From Acrocarpospora pleiomorpha (GTDB lineage Bacteria > Actinomycetota > Actinomycetes > Streptosporangiales > Streptosporangiaceae), in contig NZ_BLAF01000025.1 in the NCBI RefSeq assembly GCF_009687885.1, positions 87,744 to 151,743 on the forward strand: 64,000 nt of DNA. The letters run 5' to 3'. This document shows, piece after piece, positions 45,255 through 54,749 of this stretch; positions within the stretch are counted from its first letter, which is position 1, and each line of letters opens with the position of its first letter. A program made the translations under genes and the position numbers. Under the pieces are notes generated by a model that saw nothing but the letters and a program-made list of their open reading frames with translations, was not told the origin of the DNA and searched no databases.

Positions 45255-46144
45255 GTTGCTGCCCCTCGCAGGGGCGATGAGGACAAGGCCGAACGCAACG
45301 CCCAGGCCGCCAACACCGTCCGGTTGCTGCCCCTCGCAGGGGTGATGAGGACCGCCTCCTCCAGGCCATCCACGCCGCCACCGAACAGTTGCTGCCCCTC
45401 GCAGGGGCGATGAGGACCGTGGACTCCAAGGACGCCGAACGCCGCAAGCACTTGTTGCTGCCCCTCGCAGGGGCGATGAGGACGTCCCAGCCCCGAGTGA
45501 CACGGAACCGGTTGCCGCGTTGCTGCCCCTCGCAGGGGCGATGAGGACCCGCACGCCGGACACGTCCACTCGTCCGGGCCGTCATGTTGCTGCCCCTCGC
45601 AGGGGCGATGAGGACTAATCGCCTTCGGGTAGTGGCGGCCGTGCTTGCCCGCGTTGCTGCCCCTCGCAGGGGCGATGAGGACCTCGGCGCGGATCGACCC
45701 CTGCACACGTAGACGTTGAGTTGCTGCCCCTCGCAGGGGCGATGAGGACGAGGAGCCGCTTCACCTGCTCACGCCGGACTCCCTGTTGCTGCCCCTCGCA
45801 GGGGCGATGAGGACCCGGATGAGCGAGACCACCCCGCTGGAGACCTTGCGGTTGCTGCCCCTCGCAGGGGCGATGAGGACATCCGCGCCCGCTGCTCATT
45901 CAGCGCGATCTGCATGTTGCTGCCCCTCGCAGGGGCGATGAGGACCGCCGCGTTTCCGGTCGCGCAAGGACAACCGGCAGGGTTGCTGCCCCTCGCAGGG
46001 GCGATGAGGACTCGGGGGCGAGCAGTAGCTGGTCCAGCCGCCATCGCGGTTGCTGCCCCTCGCAGGGGCGATGAGGACCAGCGAACACCTCCGGGTTGGC
46101 CCGGCGCAGTAAGAGTTGCTGCCCCTCGCAGGGGCGATGAGGAC
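45255..46144 (-). CRISPR. CRISPR array 3: 14 repeats, 13 spacers (repeat class B)
   Basis: Fourteen 30-nt repeats start at 45255, 45323, 45388, 45454, 45519, 45586, 45653, 45720, 45785, 45851, 45916, 45982, 46049 and 46115. On the plus strand each begins GTTGCTGCCCC; the crRNA-sense end is GCAGCAAC, differing from class A in the bases after the hairpin. The repeat at 45323 has one change (GGGGTGATG). The leader is on the right, towards the cas operon; transcription runs leftward. The 36 bp left of the first repeat may be an orphan spacer cut by the transposase insertion. Confidence 0.98.
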
Positions 46145-46249
46145 CCCACGGTAAAGTCCCAGCTCAAAGCTCGTGGAGTCGATGCTCTTCGTTCGCGGAA
46201 TGCAGCGAACCACCGGTTATGCATGTGACCCCGGCGGTTTGCTGCAATC
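46145..46249 (-). promoter_or_regulatory. Leader of CRISPR array 3
   Basis: Abuts the last repeat (CCCACGGTAAAG) and aligns gap-free to the other three leaders for 105 bp; it is most like the array-4 leader. The inverted repeat TGCAGCGAACC (46201-46211) / GGTTTGCTGCA (46236-46246) pairs over 11 positions with one G-T and encloses CGGTTATGCA and CCCGG. Confidence 0.85.
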
Positions 46250-46267
46250 ATCATCAATGATGATGAT
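46247..46267. repeat. 21-bp ATC/GAT palindrome behind the array-3 leader
   Basis: ATCATCATCA (46247-46256), one central A, then TGATGATGAT (46258-46267): a perfect inverted repeat made of trinucleotide units, directly after the leader dyad. It is AT-rich in a GC-rich genome. It could be an operator, a promoter element or a relic of an insertion. Confidence 0.5.
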
Positions 46268-46408
46268 CTTGATTTGGGAGCTGAAGCGCAAGGTATTCGG
46301 TCTTCACGTAGTACGGAACAAAAGCGTACAGAAGTGCGCCGCCATGCTCGGAATCGGTCATTCCTATGATGTCCGCCCGAAATAGTCTTTTAGTTGGGCA
46401 GGCTGAGG

Positions 46409-46681
46409 CTACTTCGAGTCATCTGTGCGGGGCGTGGTCGATGCGCTGTCGCCTGGTTCTGGGCGATTGGCCAGCCACCGCAAGAATCGGAAGGCTCGCT
46501 CGCTGTGTGCCTCCTTGCCGAACAGTAGGGTCACGACCACAGTTATGATCAAGACCATCTGAACGCCCGTTACCAGTGGACCAACGCTTGGGTGCATGAA
46601 CCAGGCACCCGTCGAAGTACCGACTAGAACCCCACCTGCGCCTGCAATCCAACTGCGTCGCAGCCTGCCGCCGGGAGACAC
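46409..46681 (-). CDS. Small predicted membrane protein
   Basis: A 90-residue protein from a GTG at 46681. Two hydrophobic segments are visible (IAGAGGVLVGTSTGAWFM and VQMVLIITVVVTLLFG), followed by a positively charged RAFRFLRWLANRPEP and a hydrophilic tail. Similar small two-helix proteins with an RLLRWL-RPEP-type tail occur in actinomycetes, but no function is known to me. It is read away from the cas operon and towards array 3. Some small membrane proteins near CRISPR loci act as ancillary factors; nothing here shows that. Confidence 0.5.
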   Translation of the reverse strand: MSPGGRLRRSWIAGAGGVLVGTSTGAWFMHPSVGPLVTGVQMVLIITVVVTLLFGKEAHSERAFRFLRWLANRPEPGDSASTTPRTDDSK

Positions 46682-47118
46682 CCTAAGCGCCAGCCCGGCA
46701 GTCAGTGCGCTCCACTGCCTGGTCTGCTGCTATGGGAGGGGGTTCAGCATTTCTAGCTTTTCTGTCCACCGGACAAGCCTCCTGCTCGGTAGTAAGCTGA
46801 TTGCAATATTTCTCCCTCGTGGTGGCCTGAGGATATACGCCGGACCGACGGCCGCGAGAGTCATTCGCCCGAATACGGGGTTGCAATGTAGTCAGCTGCG
46901 TGCATGCGGAGCAGGCGAAGATCTATCTCATCGTCCCTTCGAGGGGCTGGCGCGTTACGAAGTGCCGATTGGGCTGGGTAGCCCTGGCGTTTCTGGCTGA
47001 TGTGATCACCTGAGGTAGCTTTCTTCTACCCAGATCCGGATCTATCGCCATACGCCCAACTTTTGTCGGTGCGTGCCGCTAGAGTCTGGCGCGGTCCAAG
47101 ATGGAGGTGGAAGGCTGC
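46682..47118 (+). other. Noncoding stretch upstream of the cas operon
   Basis: No credible gene. The GC content is visibly lower than in the core genome (for example TTGCAATATTTCTCCCTCG near 46800). It must hold the cas operon promoter, which I cannot place with confidence. A small hairpin GGTAG/CTACC lies near 47014-47030. Confidence 0.5.
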
Positions 47119-47847
47119 ATGCGGTTACGGATCGAGATATCCACGCTGGCCCGGGAGATCCCGTGGCAGAGCGTATTGATGCCTGGTCGAGGCTTTTGTT
47201 ACGACTTGCTAGCCAAAGGTGCTCCCGAACTCGGTAAGCGGTTGCATGATCAGGGCTTGAGTCCGCACGGATTGGTTCCCTTCGGCTACAGCGGCCCTGT
47301 CTTTCCGACGGCTCCGCGTAGACGAGGGGCTTATACAGCATCTGGTCGTGGTTACGTGGAGCTGGGTAGTCCCTTGCCTGAGGTGATTGCTGGGTGGTCG
47401 GTGGCGCTTATCGGTTGTCGACTGATCGATTGGGGTGGCGTGGCGCTTCGTGTTCATGGAATCTCGCTTGTGGAGGGAGGCGATTTCGCCTCTGGCCGAG
47501 CGAGGTTTCGGACGCGTACTCCGGTGGTGATGAAGGGTTCGGGTCGCGACGATTCGGGCGAGAGGATCACGCGGCAGGCGTGGGTGCTGCCGGCTGAGCC
47601 GGAGTTCGCTGCTTACCTCCAAAACAATCTGTGTCGGAAGGCCGAGTCGCTCGGTCTGGAGCCGTTGGTTCAGCTTGAGCAGATCACCTGGGTTGGGCCG
47701 AAACGCTCCTTCGCGGTAGGTGGGGGCCTGAAGCCTGGCGCGGCTATAGAGGTCCAGCTGACTGGGGAGCCGCACCTCCTGCATGCTCTTCGCGACTGGG
47801 GGCTGGGCCAGGCGAATGCTGCCGGGTTCGGGTGGGTGGCCGCATGA
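47119..47847 (+). CDS. cas6: CRISPR endoribonuclease Cas6
   Basis: A 242-residue Cas6 that cuts pre-crRNA within each repeat and usually stays bound to the crRNA 3' end. The C-terminal glycine-rich loop of RAMP proteins is present (LGQANAAGFGWV), preceded by a ferredoxin-like fold segment (LKPGAAIEVQLTGEPHLLHA) and an N-terminal strand MRLRIEIST. The catalytic His cannot be assigned by eye. Start: ATG 47119 has GGAGG and GAAGG upstream; ATG 47101 is in frame but lacks a site. It is the first cas gene and overlaps cas8 by 4 bp. Codon use is less GC-biased than in the core genes. Confidence 0.88.
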   Translation: MRLRIEISTLAREIPWQSVLMPGRGFCYDLLAKGAPELGKRLHDQGLSPHGLVPFGYSGPVFPTAPRRRGAYTASGRGYVELGSPLPEVIAGWSVALIGCRLIDWGGVALRVHGISLVEGGDFASGRARFRTRTPVVMKGSGRDDSGERITRQAWVLPAEPEFAAYLQNNLCRKAESLGLEPLVQLEQITWVGPKRSFAVGGGLKPGAAIEVQLTGEPHLLHALRDWGLGQANAAGFGWVAA

Positions 47848-49220
47848 ATTCTGATCAGTCTCCGGTCGTTTTGACGCCGCATCCGCTACAGCGGGTCGGC
47901 GCGTACGCCCTGGCCGCACTTGCCGGTGTCGACTCGCCTGAGGAGATGACGGCCGAGTCGTTCGAACGCGCCTACAACTTGATGACCAAGCATCTCCTGC
48001 TGACTGCCAGGGTGGAGGGGAGTAAGGATCCGGGCGGCTTCTGGTTGGGCGCGAGCTATACGTATTGGCCTAATGCGAGCGGGCTGAACACCACCAACCG
48101 AAAGAAGATATCCCCGGATGAGCGCCGCGAGCAGATGCGAGCGTGGCGAACTTTCCCGGAAACGGGACCAGATGCGCCATGCATGCTCTGTGGACGGGCA
48201 TCGTGCGGATTTTACGGAAAGGTCGATCTCCCGCTCGGCGCCAGCACGTCGTATCGCAATACGACGGTGCCTGGTCACGATGGCTTGGCGTTGTGCCGGG
48301 GCTGCCTGGCAAGCTTTCATGCCTTGCCGTACGGCTGCAGCCTCAAAGGCGGCAAGGCGGTGACGCTTCACAGCTGGGACGACGAGTTTTTGGCCAGGGC
48401 GGTGCCGACGCAGGTTCAGCGGACCAAAGAAGCGGCAGCCTTGACGACTGCGGGGATCAAGTCCGGGCCGTACGCGCGCGAAGTGGAGGCGCTGCGCTGG
48501 CTGCGTGGCTATGGGGCAAGAATCACAGAGATGGTCGAGCTGTTCGTTTTCAGCAACAGCAACAAGGAACAGACGCTGGACATCCATGGGCTGGATCAGC
48601 CTTTGGCTGAATGGTTGCGCACCACTATGCAGGACACGCGCAACCCGGATGGGTTCCGCTATCTGATCCGTGCCCATCAAACCGAGAAGATTCCTGGCAC
48701 GGCGCTACTGGCCCGCAATGCCTTTCGCAACCCTCCCGCAGTGGCGCAGCGAGTTGTCAGCTATCTCGTCGGTCTGGCCGTGGAGAAGGATGCTCTGCCG
48801 ATCGAGGCCCGTCCTCTAACCGAGTTGTGTCTTTCGTACGTGACAGAGGTGTTGCACGTGAACCAACGAGACGTTGATCGAGTCAAGGAACTGGCTGCCC
48901 GCGTCGCCGGGGTGTTGGCCGCCAAACCTGAGCGAGGAACACTCAAGAGTTACGAACACATGCATCGCGAATCCCGCAGGTTGGAAGGCTGGCTCAAGGA
49001 ACAAGCCGTCCGCTGGACACTTCAACCCGACCAGGAGGGCTCCTTCGTTACCGATGAGCAGTGGCGGCTGCTTTTTGATTCCGACGGGCGCAGCCGACTC
49101 CACCGCGACATCCTCTTGATCAGCGTGCTGCAGGAGTTGAGTCAACTCAACTGGCTCAAGGGCGTTCCTGAGGATCCTGATGAACGAGCCGACCGCGACG
49201 ATGACGGCCTCTCAATTTAA
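47844..49220 (+). CDS. cst1: Type I-B Cascade large subunit Cas8b (Cst1, CXXC-CXXC type)
   Basis: A 458-residue protein in the cas8 position between cas6 and cas7. It carries the two zinc-type cysteine pairs for which the Cst1 (CXXC-CXXC) family is named: C113-x2-C116-x4-C121 (PCMLCGRASC) and C151-x2-C154 (LCRGC). In type I-B complexes Cas8 recognises the PAM and the crRNA 5' handle. The rest is helical and poorly conserved, as usual for large subunits. It starts at ATG 47844 inside the cas6 stop. The cas7 start follows after 9 bp. Confidence 0.85.
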   Translation: MNSDQSPVVLTPHPLQRVGAYALAALAGVDSPEEMTAESFERAYNLMTKHLLLTARVEGSKDPGGFWLGASYTYWPNASGLNTTNRKKISPDERREQMRAWRTFPETGPDAPCMLCGRASCGFYGKVDLPLGASTSYRNTTVPGHDGLALCRGCLASFHALPYGCSLKGGKAVTLHSWDDEFLARAVPTQVQRTKEAAALTTAGIKSGPYAREVEALRWLRGYGARITEMVELFVFSNSNKEQTLDIHGLDQPLAEWLRTTMQDTRNPDGFRYLIRAHQTEKIPGTALLARNAFRNPPAVAQRVVSYLVGLAVEKDALPIEARPLTELCLSYVTEVLHVNQRDVDRVKELAARVAGVLAAKPERGTLKSYEHMHRESRRLEGWLKEQAVRWTLQPDQEGSFVTDEQWRLLFDSDGRSRLHRDILLISVLQELSQLNWLKGVPEDPDERADRDDDGLSI

Positions 49221-49229
49221 GGAGCAGCA

Positions 49230-50255
49230 GTGACCTATCTGACCGGAAAGATTGCCCTCGATATCGATGCGGGCGCTCCGAACAACGGCCGCGGCGACAA
49301 CAACCGGGGCGAGGTCAAGCACCTGTGGATCGGTCGGGATAAGCATCCCTACGTCTCGGCCCAAGCGTTCCGCCGTTGGCTGCGTGACAGCCTGCCGGTA
49401 ACCGAGGCCGCCTCTCCGGTCATCCGGACCGGTTCAGGCGCCAAGCAGCAGGCGTACACATCCGGTCGGCCCGACAAACACCTGGACGATGACCTGTTCG
49501 GCTACATGGTCGCCATCAAGAACGAGAACTATCAGCGCGACACTGTGCTGGCCACGGGCACTCTTGTCTCGGTAACCCCCCGTCAGCCTGCCATGGACTT
49601 CGGGACGATGAGCCGCGGTTTTGCCGCTGGCGAGAATCCCGTCATCCATGAGCACGAGCATTACTCGGCGGAACTGGGGGGAGGCATCCTGCTTGACCTG
49701 CCAAGGGTGGGTACTTTCGAGCTCGACGGGGGCGGACTGCGGCGCACGCTGTCTGCTGACGCCGCCAAGGAGGCACTGGGCGCGGGGGCCGTAGAAGTAC
49801 AACTTCGCGGAATGAGCTGCCTGCGGCTGCCGCTGGAAGAACGACGTCGCCGAGTCGCAGTGCTGCTGCGTACGCTCGCGGAGGTCCGGGGTGGCGCCAA
49901 GCGGGCGCTTCACTATGGCGATCGGACGCCAGCCCTGGTGTTGCTGGCTCCTGTCAAAGGCGGAAACAACCCATTCACCCGCGTGCTGGCCGCCGAAAAC
50001 AACCAGACAGTTTTTGACACAGACGTCCTTCGCGAGGAGGTTGATGTCTGGGCGGATGAACTGGACGGTCCCGTCCTCCTGGGCTGGGCACCAGGGTTCC
50101 TCGGCGACCAGCGAGAGGTCGCCAGCAAGAATCTCGCCGACCTGATCAACGATGGCCGCCTCACGATCGGCCACCCGCGCGTACTACTGCGTGCGCTGGC
50201 CGATGGAATTCAGGCGGGCCGGCACGATGACTGGTTTGAGGACCCCGCCCGGTGA
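49230..50255 (+). CDS. cas7: Cascade backbone protein Cas7 (Cst2/DevR family)
   Basis: A 341-residue Cas7 of the Cst2/DevR group, forming the helical backbone along the crRNA spacer. Typical features: the N-terminal strand LTGKIALDIDAGAPNN, GEVKHLWIGRDKHPYVSAQA followed by FRRWLRD, the thumb-region DDLFGYMVAIK, and LLDLPRVGTFELD. The start is GTG 49230 with AAGGAG at 49219-49224. It overlaps cas5 by 4 bp. Cst2 next to Cst1 and Cas5t defines the Tneap variety of subtype I-B. Confidence 0.9.
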   Translation: MTYLTGKIALDIDAGAPNNGRGDNNRGEVKHLWIGRDKHPYVSAQAFRRWLRDSLPVTEAASPVIRTGSGAKQQAYTSGRPDKHLDDDLFGYMVAIKNENYQRDTVLATGTLVSVTPRQPAMDFGTMSRGFAAGENPVIHEHEHYSAELGGGILLDLPRVGTFELDGGGLRRTLSADAAKEALGAGAVEVQLRGMSCLRLPLEERRRRVAVLLRTLAEVRGGAKRALHYGDRTPALVLLAPVKGGNNPFTRVLAAENNQTVFDTDVLREEVDVWADELDGPVLLGWAPGFLGDQREVASKNLADLINDGRLTIGHPRVLLRALADGIQAGRHDDWFEDPAR

Positions 50256-50902
50256 CTCTTGCACTCGAGGTCGAGGTAACTGCCCCGGTCGTGTCATTCC
50301 GGAATCCCCTCTACGCCGGAGTTCAGGTCGGGCTACCCTGCCCGCCGCCCTCAGCCATCGGCGGGCTGCTGGCCTCTACCGTTGGCGGCTGGGCGCACAT
50401 GCCGATTCACACCCGGTTCGCAGTCTGCTTCACCGCTGGCGGGAGTGGAACCGATCTGGAGACCTATCATCCGCTGGACGCCAAGGGCGCTAAGACTTCC
50501 CCAACGCCTAAGGATCGTGAATTCCTGGCGGACATCCGCCTTCGGCTGTGGCTCATCAGTGACCTGGATCTGTGGGAGGGAGCCTTCCGTCGACCTGTTT
50601 GGCCCCTTCGATTCGGCCGTAGCCAGGATCTGGCAAGTGCCCGCACCCGCCGGGTGGTTCTGAACGACGGATACGGAACGCAGGGTCAAGCATTGATCCC
50701 GGCTGACAGATCCAGCGCAGGCGCCTTGCTGCGGCTGCCGACATCAGTGAGTATCGACCGGGCCAACTCCATCTGGAAGACCTACCGGTACGCCACCACG
50801 CGCGGCGATGTCCAGATCGGTGGCGAGTACGTCACTGACCAGGGCCAGGCCGTGACAATGTTGGACGCCGTCCACCCCGCCAACTACTGGCCGACGTCAT
50901 GA
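50252..50902 (+). CDS. cas5: Cascade protein Cas5 (Cas5t type)
   Basis: A 216-residue Cas5 RAMP protein that caps the crRNA 5' handle. The N-terminal fold is typical: LALEVEVTAPVVSFRNPLYA, then GLPCPPPSAIGGLLASTVGG, the conserved P-x-x-S-x-x-G-L-L block. RPVWPLRFGRSQDLASAR follows in the second half. It starts at a GTG inside the cas7 stop and overlaps cas3 by 4 bp. Confidence 0.9.
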   Translation: MTLALEVEVTAPVVSFRNPLYAGVQVGLPCPPPSAIGGLLASTVGGWAHMPIHTRFAVCFTAGGSGTDLETYHPLDAKGAKTSPTPKDREFLADIRLRLWLISDLDLWEGAFRRPVWPLRFGRSQDLASARTRRVVLNDGYGTQGQALIPADRSSAGALLRLPTSVSIDRANSIWKTYRYATTRGDVQIGGEYVTDQGQAVTMLDAVHPANYWPTS

Positions 50903-53268
50903 GAAAGCTCAGCCATACCTGGGCTAAAAGCCCACGGAAGAATCAGCAAACGGGAGAGCTGCTAACCGCGCACTCAATGGCCGCGCTGGAGGCAGCCCAA
51001 CTGCTGTCGTCCAGGGTGGGGCGCATCGCCGTCCTCCCTGGGGACTTTTGGCGGTGGGCTTGCCTGGCTTGCCTGCTGCATGACGCTGGAAAGGTCGCCG
51101 AAGGCTTTCAACTCCAAGTAGGTAACGGCCCGGCTCAAGCACGAAGATGGGGAGAGCGCCACGAGGTGCTTTCGCTGGGATTCGTCTCCCATGTTCTGGC
51201 CGACCTCCCGCAGGCGGATCGAGAGTGGGTCGCCCTGGGCGTGGTTACCCACCACAGGCCGTTGACCGGCCTCGGTGACCGCTGCATCTTCGCTCGCCAC
51301 GCCGACCCCGATCCGGCTTCGTTCATCAGCCGATTCGGTCCTGTCGAACTTCCATTGGTTACTGAATTGGCAGCCTGGCTCACGGCCAAGGCACAAGGAG
51401 CGGCGTTGCTGAGCTCCGTTCCCTCTGGGATGCAGCCGGCTGATGTCTACCGTTTGGCCCACCAGATGCTGGACGCCCTGAAGGACCGGTGGGATCGCAT
51501 CATGAGCCGGCGTTCAGGCCTGGCCGCCGTTCTGCTGCAGGGCGCCGTCACTCTCGCTGACCACGTCTCTTCCGCGCACGGCAGCTTGCAGACCCGCCAG
51601 CCAATAGATGCCGCCTTCGCGCATGCACTCTCCGCAGGGGTCAAGCTCCACAAACATCAAGAACTGGCGGCAGCCGTACAAGGCCATCTGCTTCTCAGGG
51701 CTCCGACTGGGTCAGGCAAGACCGAAGCGGTCGAACTGTGGGCGGCAACCCAAGTTGAGGCGATCCGAAAGACGTGCGGCGGCGAGCCGCGCGTGTTTGA
51801 CACGCTGCCCTACCTGGCATCGATCAACGCGATGGCGACCAGGATCGGAAATCAGCTGGGAGATACGGCCCTGGTTGGCGTCGCCCACTCGAAAGCGGCC
51901 TCCTATCACCTCAACCAGTCCGTATGTGACGACTCCAACGTCGACACGATCCAAGCGGCCAAGAAGGCGGTAGCACGAGGAGAGGCGACCCGGCTATTCC
52001 AGGAAATGGTCAGAGTGGGCACCCCCTACCAATTGATGCGCGGAGCGCTTGCCGGACCCGCTCATGCGGGCCTGCTTATCGACGCGGCCAACTCGGTGTT
52101 CATTCTGGACGAGTTGCATGCCTATGACACCCAGCGCATGGGCATCATTTTGGCCATGCTCGGGTTGTGGGAAGAACTTGGCGGGCGAATCGCCGTCATC
52201 TCCGCCACGTTACCCAGAGCGCTTTCCGCGCTGTTGTGTGATGCTCTGGCCCAGGAGCCAACCGAGGTGAACGCGCTCGACGATGGTTGGGCCGTCCGCC
52301 ATCGGCTGTCGGTCTGCCCAGAGCCTCTGACTTCGGCCTCATCCATCGAAAAGATTGCTGCTCGGCTTCAGGCGAATGAGGCTGTGCTCCTGGTAGCCAA
52401 CAACATCGCTGACGCGCGCCTGCTCTACAATGCGCTCGGACCACTCGCCGGCCAACTGCACGGTCCAGGCGCGGCCTTGCTATTGCACTCCCGATTCAAG
52501 GCCGGGGACCGGGCGAAGATAGAGAAGCAGATCATGGAGCGGTACGGGGTCGGCGTTCCCCACATGCCCGGATTACTGGTATCCACCCAGGTAGTCGAGG
52601 TTTCACTGAACGTGGATTTCAGCAGTATCCACACTTCCGGCGCCCCGCTGGAAGCGCTGCTGCAACGGTTCGGCCGAGTGAACCGCCTCGCAAAACGCGA
52701 ACCCGCTGACGTCATCGTCCACCACCCCGACTACCGAAAACGTCGTTCTGGAACTGCGTTGTGGGCCGACGGAGTTTATGATGAAGCGCCCACAAAACTG
52801 ACCATGGGAATCCTGGAGCGCAACCATGGCGCCATGCTTGACGAAAAGGTCACCGGCGAGTGGCTCGACGAAATCTACGACTCGCCATGGGGAATTCAGT
52901 GGGCTGAAGACGTCACCAGTCATCGCGAACAATTCAGCGAGGCCTTCCTGCAGTTCAAGCTTCCTTTCGACGACCGAACCAAATTAGCTGATGAGTTCGA
53001 CGAGATGTTCGATGGCATCGAGGCTGTACTGGCCGACGACATCGACAACTACACCACGGCACTGAACTCAACAGATGAGAAATCTGCCGGACGGCTGCTT
53101 GCTTCCGAATATCTGCTGCCGCTCCCGCACTACGCCGTTCGCCTGGGTCGGTTCGATCGAGATCTCCGTGTAGTGGTAATCGACGCCGAATACGACGCTG
53201 AATCCGGCCTCGGCACGATCCGCACCGACAAGGATGGCCCGGTCTATCTGCTCGGCGAGCTGCTGTGA
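50899..53268 (+). CDS. cas3: CRISPR-associated nuclease-helicase Cas3
   Basis: A 789-residue fused HD nuclease and superfamily 2 helicase that degrades DNA marked by Cascade. HD domain: LLHDAGKVAEGF (His61-Asp62) and VVTHHRPLTGLGD. Helicase: Walker A APTGSGKTEA (from about residue 268), motif II LDELHAYD (Asp404), motif III ISATLP (about 434), motif V STQVVEVSLNVDF and motif VI QRFGRVNR (about 589). All key residues appear intact, so the enzyme should be active. It starts inside the cas5 stop and overlaps cas4 by 4 bp. Confidence 0.96.
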   Translation: MRKLSHTWAKSPRKNQQTGELLTAHSMAALEAAQLLSSRVGRIAVLPGDFWRWACLACLLHDAGKVAEGFQLQVGNGPAQARRWGERHEVLSLGFVSHVLADLPQADREWVALGVVTHHRPLTGLGDRCIFARHADPDPASFISRFGPVELPLVTELAAWLTAKAQGAALLSSVPSGMQPADVYRLAHQMLDALKDRWDRIMSRRSGLAAVLLQGAVTLADHVSSAHGSLQTRQPIDAAFAHALSAGVKLHKHQELAAAVQGHLLLRAPTGSGKTEAVELWAATQVEAIRKTCGGEPRVFDTLPYLASINAMATRIGNQLGDTALVGVAHSKAASYHLNQSVCDDSNVDTIQAAKKAVARGEATRLFQEMVRVGTPYQLMRGALAGPAHAGLLIDAANSVFILDELHAYDTQRMGIILAMLGLWEELGGRIAVISATLPRALSALLCDALAQEPTEVNALDDGWAVRHRLSVCPEPLTSASSIEKIAARLQANEAVLLVANNIADARLLYNALGPLAGQLHGPGAALLLHSRFKAGDRAKIEKQIMERYGVGVPHMPGLLVSTQVVEVSLNVDFSSIHTSGAPLEALLQRFGRVNRLAKREPADVIVHHPDYRKRRSGTALWADGVYDEAPTKLTMGILERNHGAMLDEKVTGEWLDEIYDSPWGIQWAEDVTSHREQFSEAFLQFKLPFDDRTKLADEFDEMFDGIEAVLADDIDNYTTALNSTDEKSAGRLLASEYLLPLPHYAVRLGRFDRDLRVVVIDAEYDAESGLGTIRTDKDGPVYLLGELL

Positions 53269-53762
53269 TCGGCGCGGCCGATGTCGGCGGGGTCCACGTG
53301 AAGTACCTCTACCACTGTCCGCGGCAGCTCTGGCTGTATGTGCGGGGCATACGCCCAGAACATCTCAGCGACCGAGTCCAACTCGGCGAGGCCGTACATG
53401 AGACTTCTTACCGGCGTAGTCAGCCGGTCGACCTTGGCGCGGCCAAGCTGGATCACTTGGACGGGGCATTGTGGGTTCACGAGGTCAAGTCTTCGGCGGT
53501 ATCGCGCGCGGCCGACAACGCACAGGCCATCCACTACTGCTACCGCCTCCATGAGGTCGGCATCGACGCCAAGGGAGCCATCCTCCACTACCCCGCGACA
53601 CGCCGTACCATCCGCATTCCCTATACGACAGAGCAAGCGGCCAAGGCAGCCGCTGACGTGGTCACCGTCCTTGAAACCGTCGCCGCCCCCAGCTCACCTC
53701 CTCGCCTGGCTCGTCCAGCCTGTAAAGGGTGCAGCTATATCGACTACTGCTGGATGGAATGA
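53265..53762 (+). CDS. cas4: Adaptation exonuclease Cas4
   Basis: A 165-residue Cas4 with the four iron-sulphur cysteines: Cys18 (LYHCPRQLW) and Cys153, Cys156, Cys162 (ACKGCSYIDYC). The RecB/PD-D/ExK nuclease motifs are visible as LGEAVHE with the metal-binding His, an Asp near residue 60, and VHEVKSS (E-x-K). It trims prespacers so that they carry a correct PAM and end. The GTG start overlaps the cas3 stop and cas1 begins directly after its stop. Confidence 0.94.
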   Translation: MIGAADVGGVHVKYLYHCPRQLWLYVRGIRPEHLSDRVQLGEAVHETSYRRSQPVDLGAAKLDHLDGALWVHEVKSSAVSRAADNAQAIHYCYRLHEVGIDAKGAILHYPATRRTIRIPYTTEQAAKAAADVVTVLETVAAPSSPPRLARPACKGCSYIDYCWME

Positions 53763-54743
53763 ATGCCCAGCGCCGCGCGTACATACTGGCTCACCACAGC
53801 CTGCCGGATCCGCCGCCAAGACCAGTCGTTAGTTATCGAACGTCCCGATGACAAGCCTGTCCACATCCCCATCACCGACGTGCGTGACATAGTCGCGTGC
53901 GAACCGGTAGACGTGAACACCGCAGTCGTCAGCCTGTTGAACCGCCACCGGATCAATATCCACCTACTCAGCCACTACGGGGACTACGCAGGATCACTGC
54001 TCACCTCCGAGACAAGCACCTCAGGCGAGACCGTTGTCGCTCAAGCACGGTTATCCACCGACCCCACTGCCTCGCTGAAGATCGCCAGGAGCTTGGTCCG
54101 CGCGGCGGCTTTCAATGTGCGCCGGGTGGTCGAGCGGACATTGCTGGCGCGGCCGTACGCGGTGCTGGAGGAATCCGTAGAGGCATCCACCACAACCGAG
54201 CAACTGATGGGCGCGGAAGGCACCTTCCGCCGGTCAGCTTGGGAAGTTCTGGATACTCGCCTTCCCGACTGGCTACAACTCCACGGCCGGAGCCGTCGCC
54301 CGCCCCGCAATGCGGGGAACGCCTTTATCAGCTACGCCAACGGCGTCACCTACGCACGCATCCTGACCGCCGTACGACTCACTCCACTGCACAGCGGAAT
54401 CGCGTTCCTGCACAGCACGATGGAACGGCAGCGTCATTCGCTCGTGCTAGACCTCGCCGAGGTGTTCAAACCCCTCTTCGCGGAGCGCCTGCTCCTCCGC
54501 CTGGCAGGCCGAGGTCAGTTGAAGGAGCACCACTTCGACGTCAACTCCAGTCAGGCGATGCTCAGCACAACGGGTCGCAAGCTCGTCGTTCAGACCATTC
54601 GCGACGAGCTCGGCGTCACCGTCCAGCACCGGGGGCTCGGCCGCAAAGTCGCCTACGACGAGTTGCTCTACCTTGAAGCCCTTCAGCTGACACGAACCTG
54701 CTTGGAAGACCAGCCATACAAGCCGTTCCGGATCTGGTGGTAA
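53763..54743 (+). CDS. cas1: Spacer integrase Cas1
   Basis: A 326-residue type I-B Cas1. The metal-binding triad is visible: Glu152 in LMGAEGTFRR, His217 in GIAFLHSTM and an acidic residue in LVLDLAEVFKP (Glu233, with Asp230 nearby). The N-terminal beta domain has LSHYGDYAGSL. Together with Cas2 it inserts new spacers at the leader end of arrays. Two different repeat classes are present here, so its repeat selectivity is of interest. It starts 1 bp after the cas4 stop; cas2 follows after 6 bp. Confidence 0.96.
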   Translation: MPSAARTYWLTTACRIRRQDQSLVIERPDDKPVHIPITDVRDIVACEPVDVNTAVVSLLNRHRINIHLLSHYGDYAGSLLTSETSTSGETVVAQARLSTDPTASLKIARSLVRAAAFNVRRVVERTLLARPYAVLEESVEASTTTEQLMGAEGTFRRSAWEVLDTRLPDWLQLHGRSRRPPRNAGNAFISYANGVTYARILTAVRLTPLHSGIAFLHSTMERQRHSLVLDLAEVFKPLFAERLLLRLAGRGQLKEHHFDVNSSQAMLSTTGRKLVVQTIRDELGVTVQHRGLGRKVAYDELLYLEALQLTRTCLEDQPYKPFRIWW

Positions 54744-54749
54744 CGAGTC

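Noticed and set aside
50899..53268. Inactive or split Cas3
   Set aside because: HD residues and helicase motifs I, II, III, V and VI are all intact in one frame.
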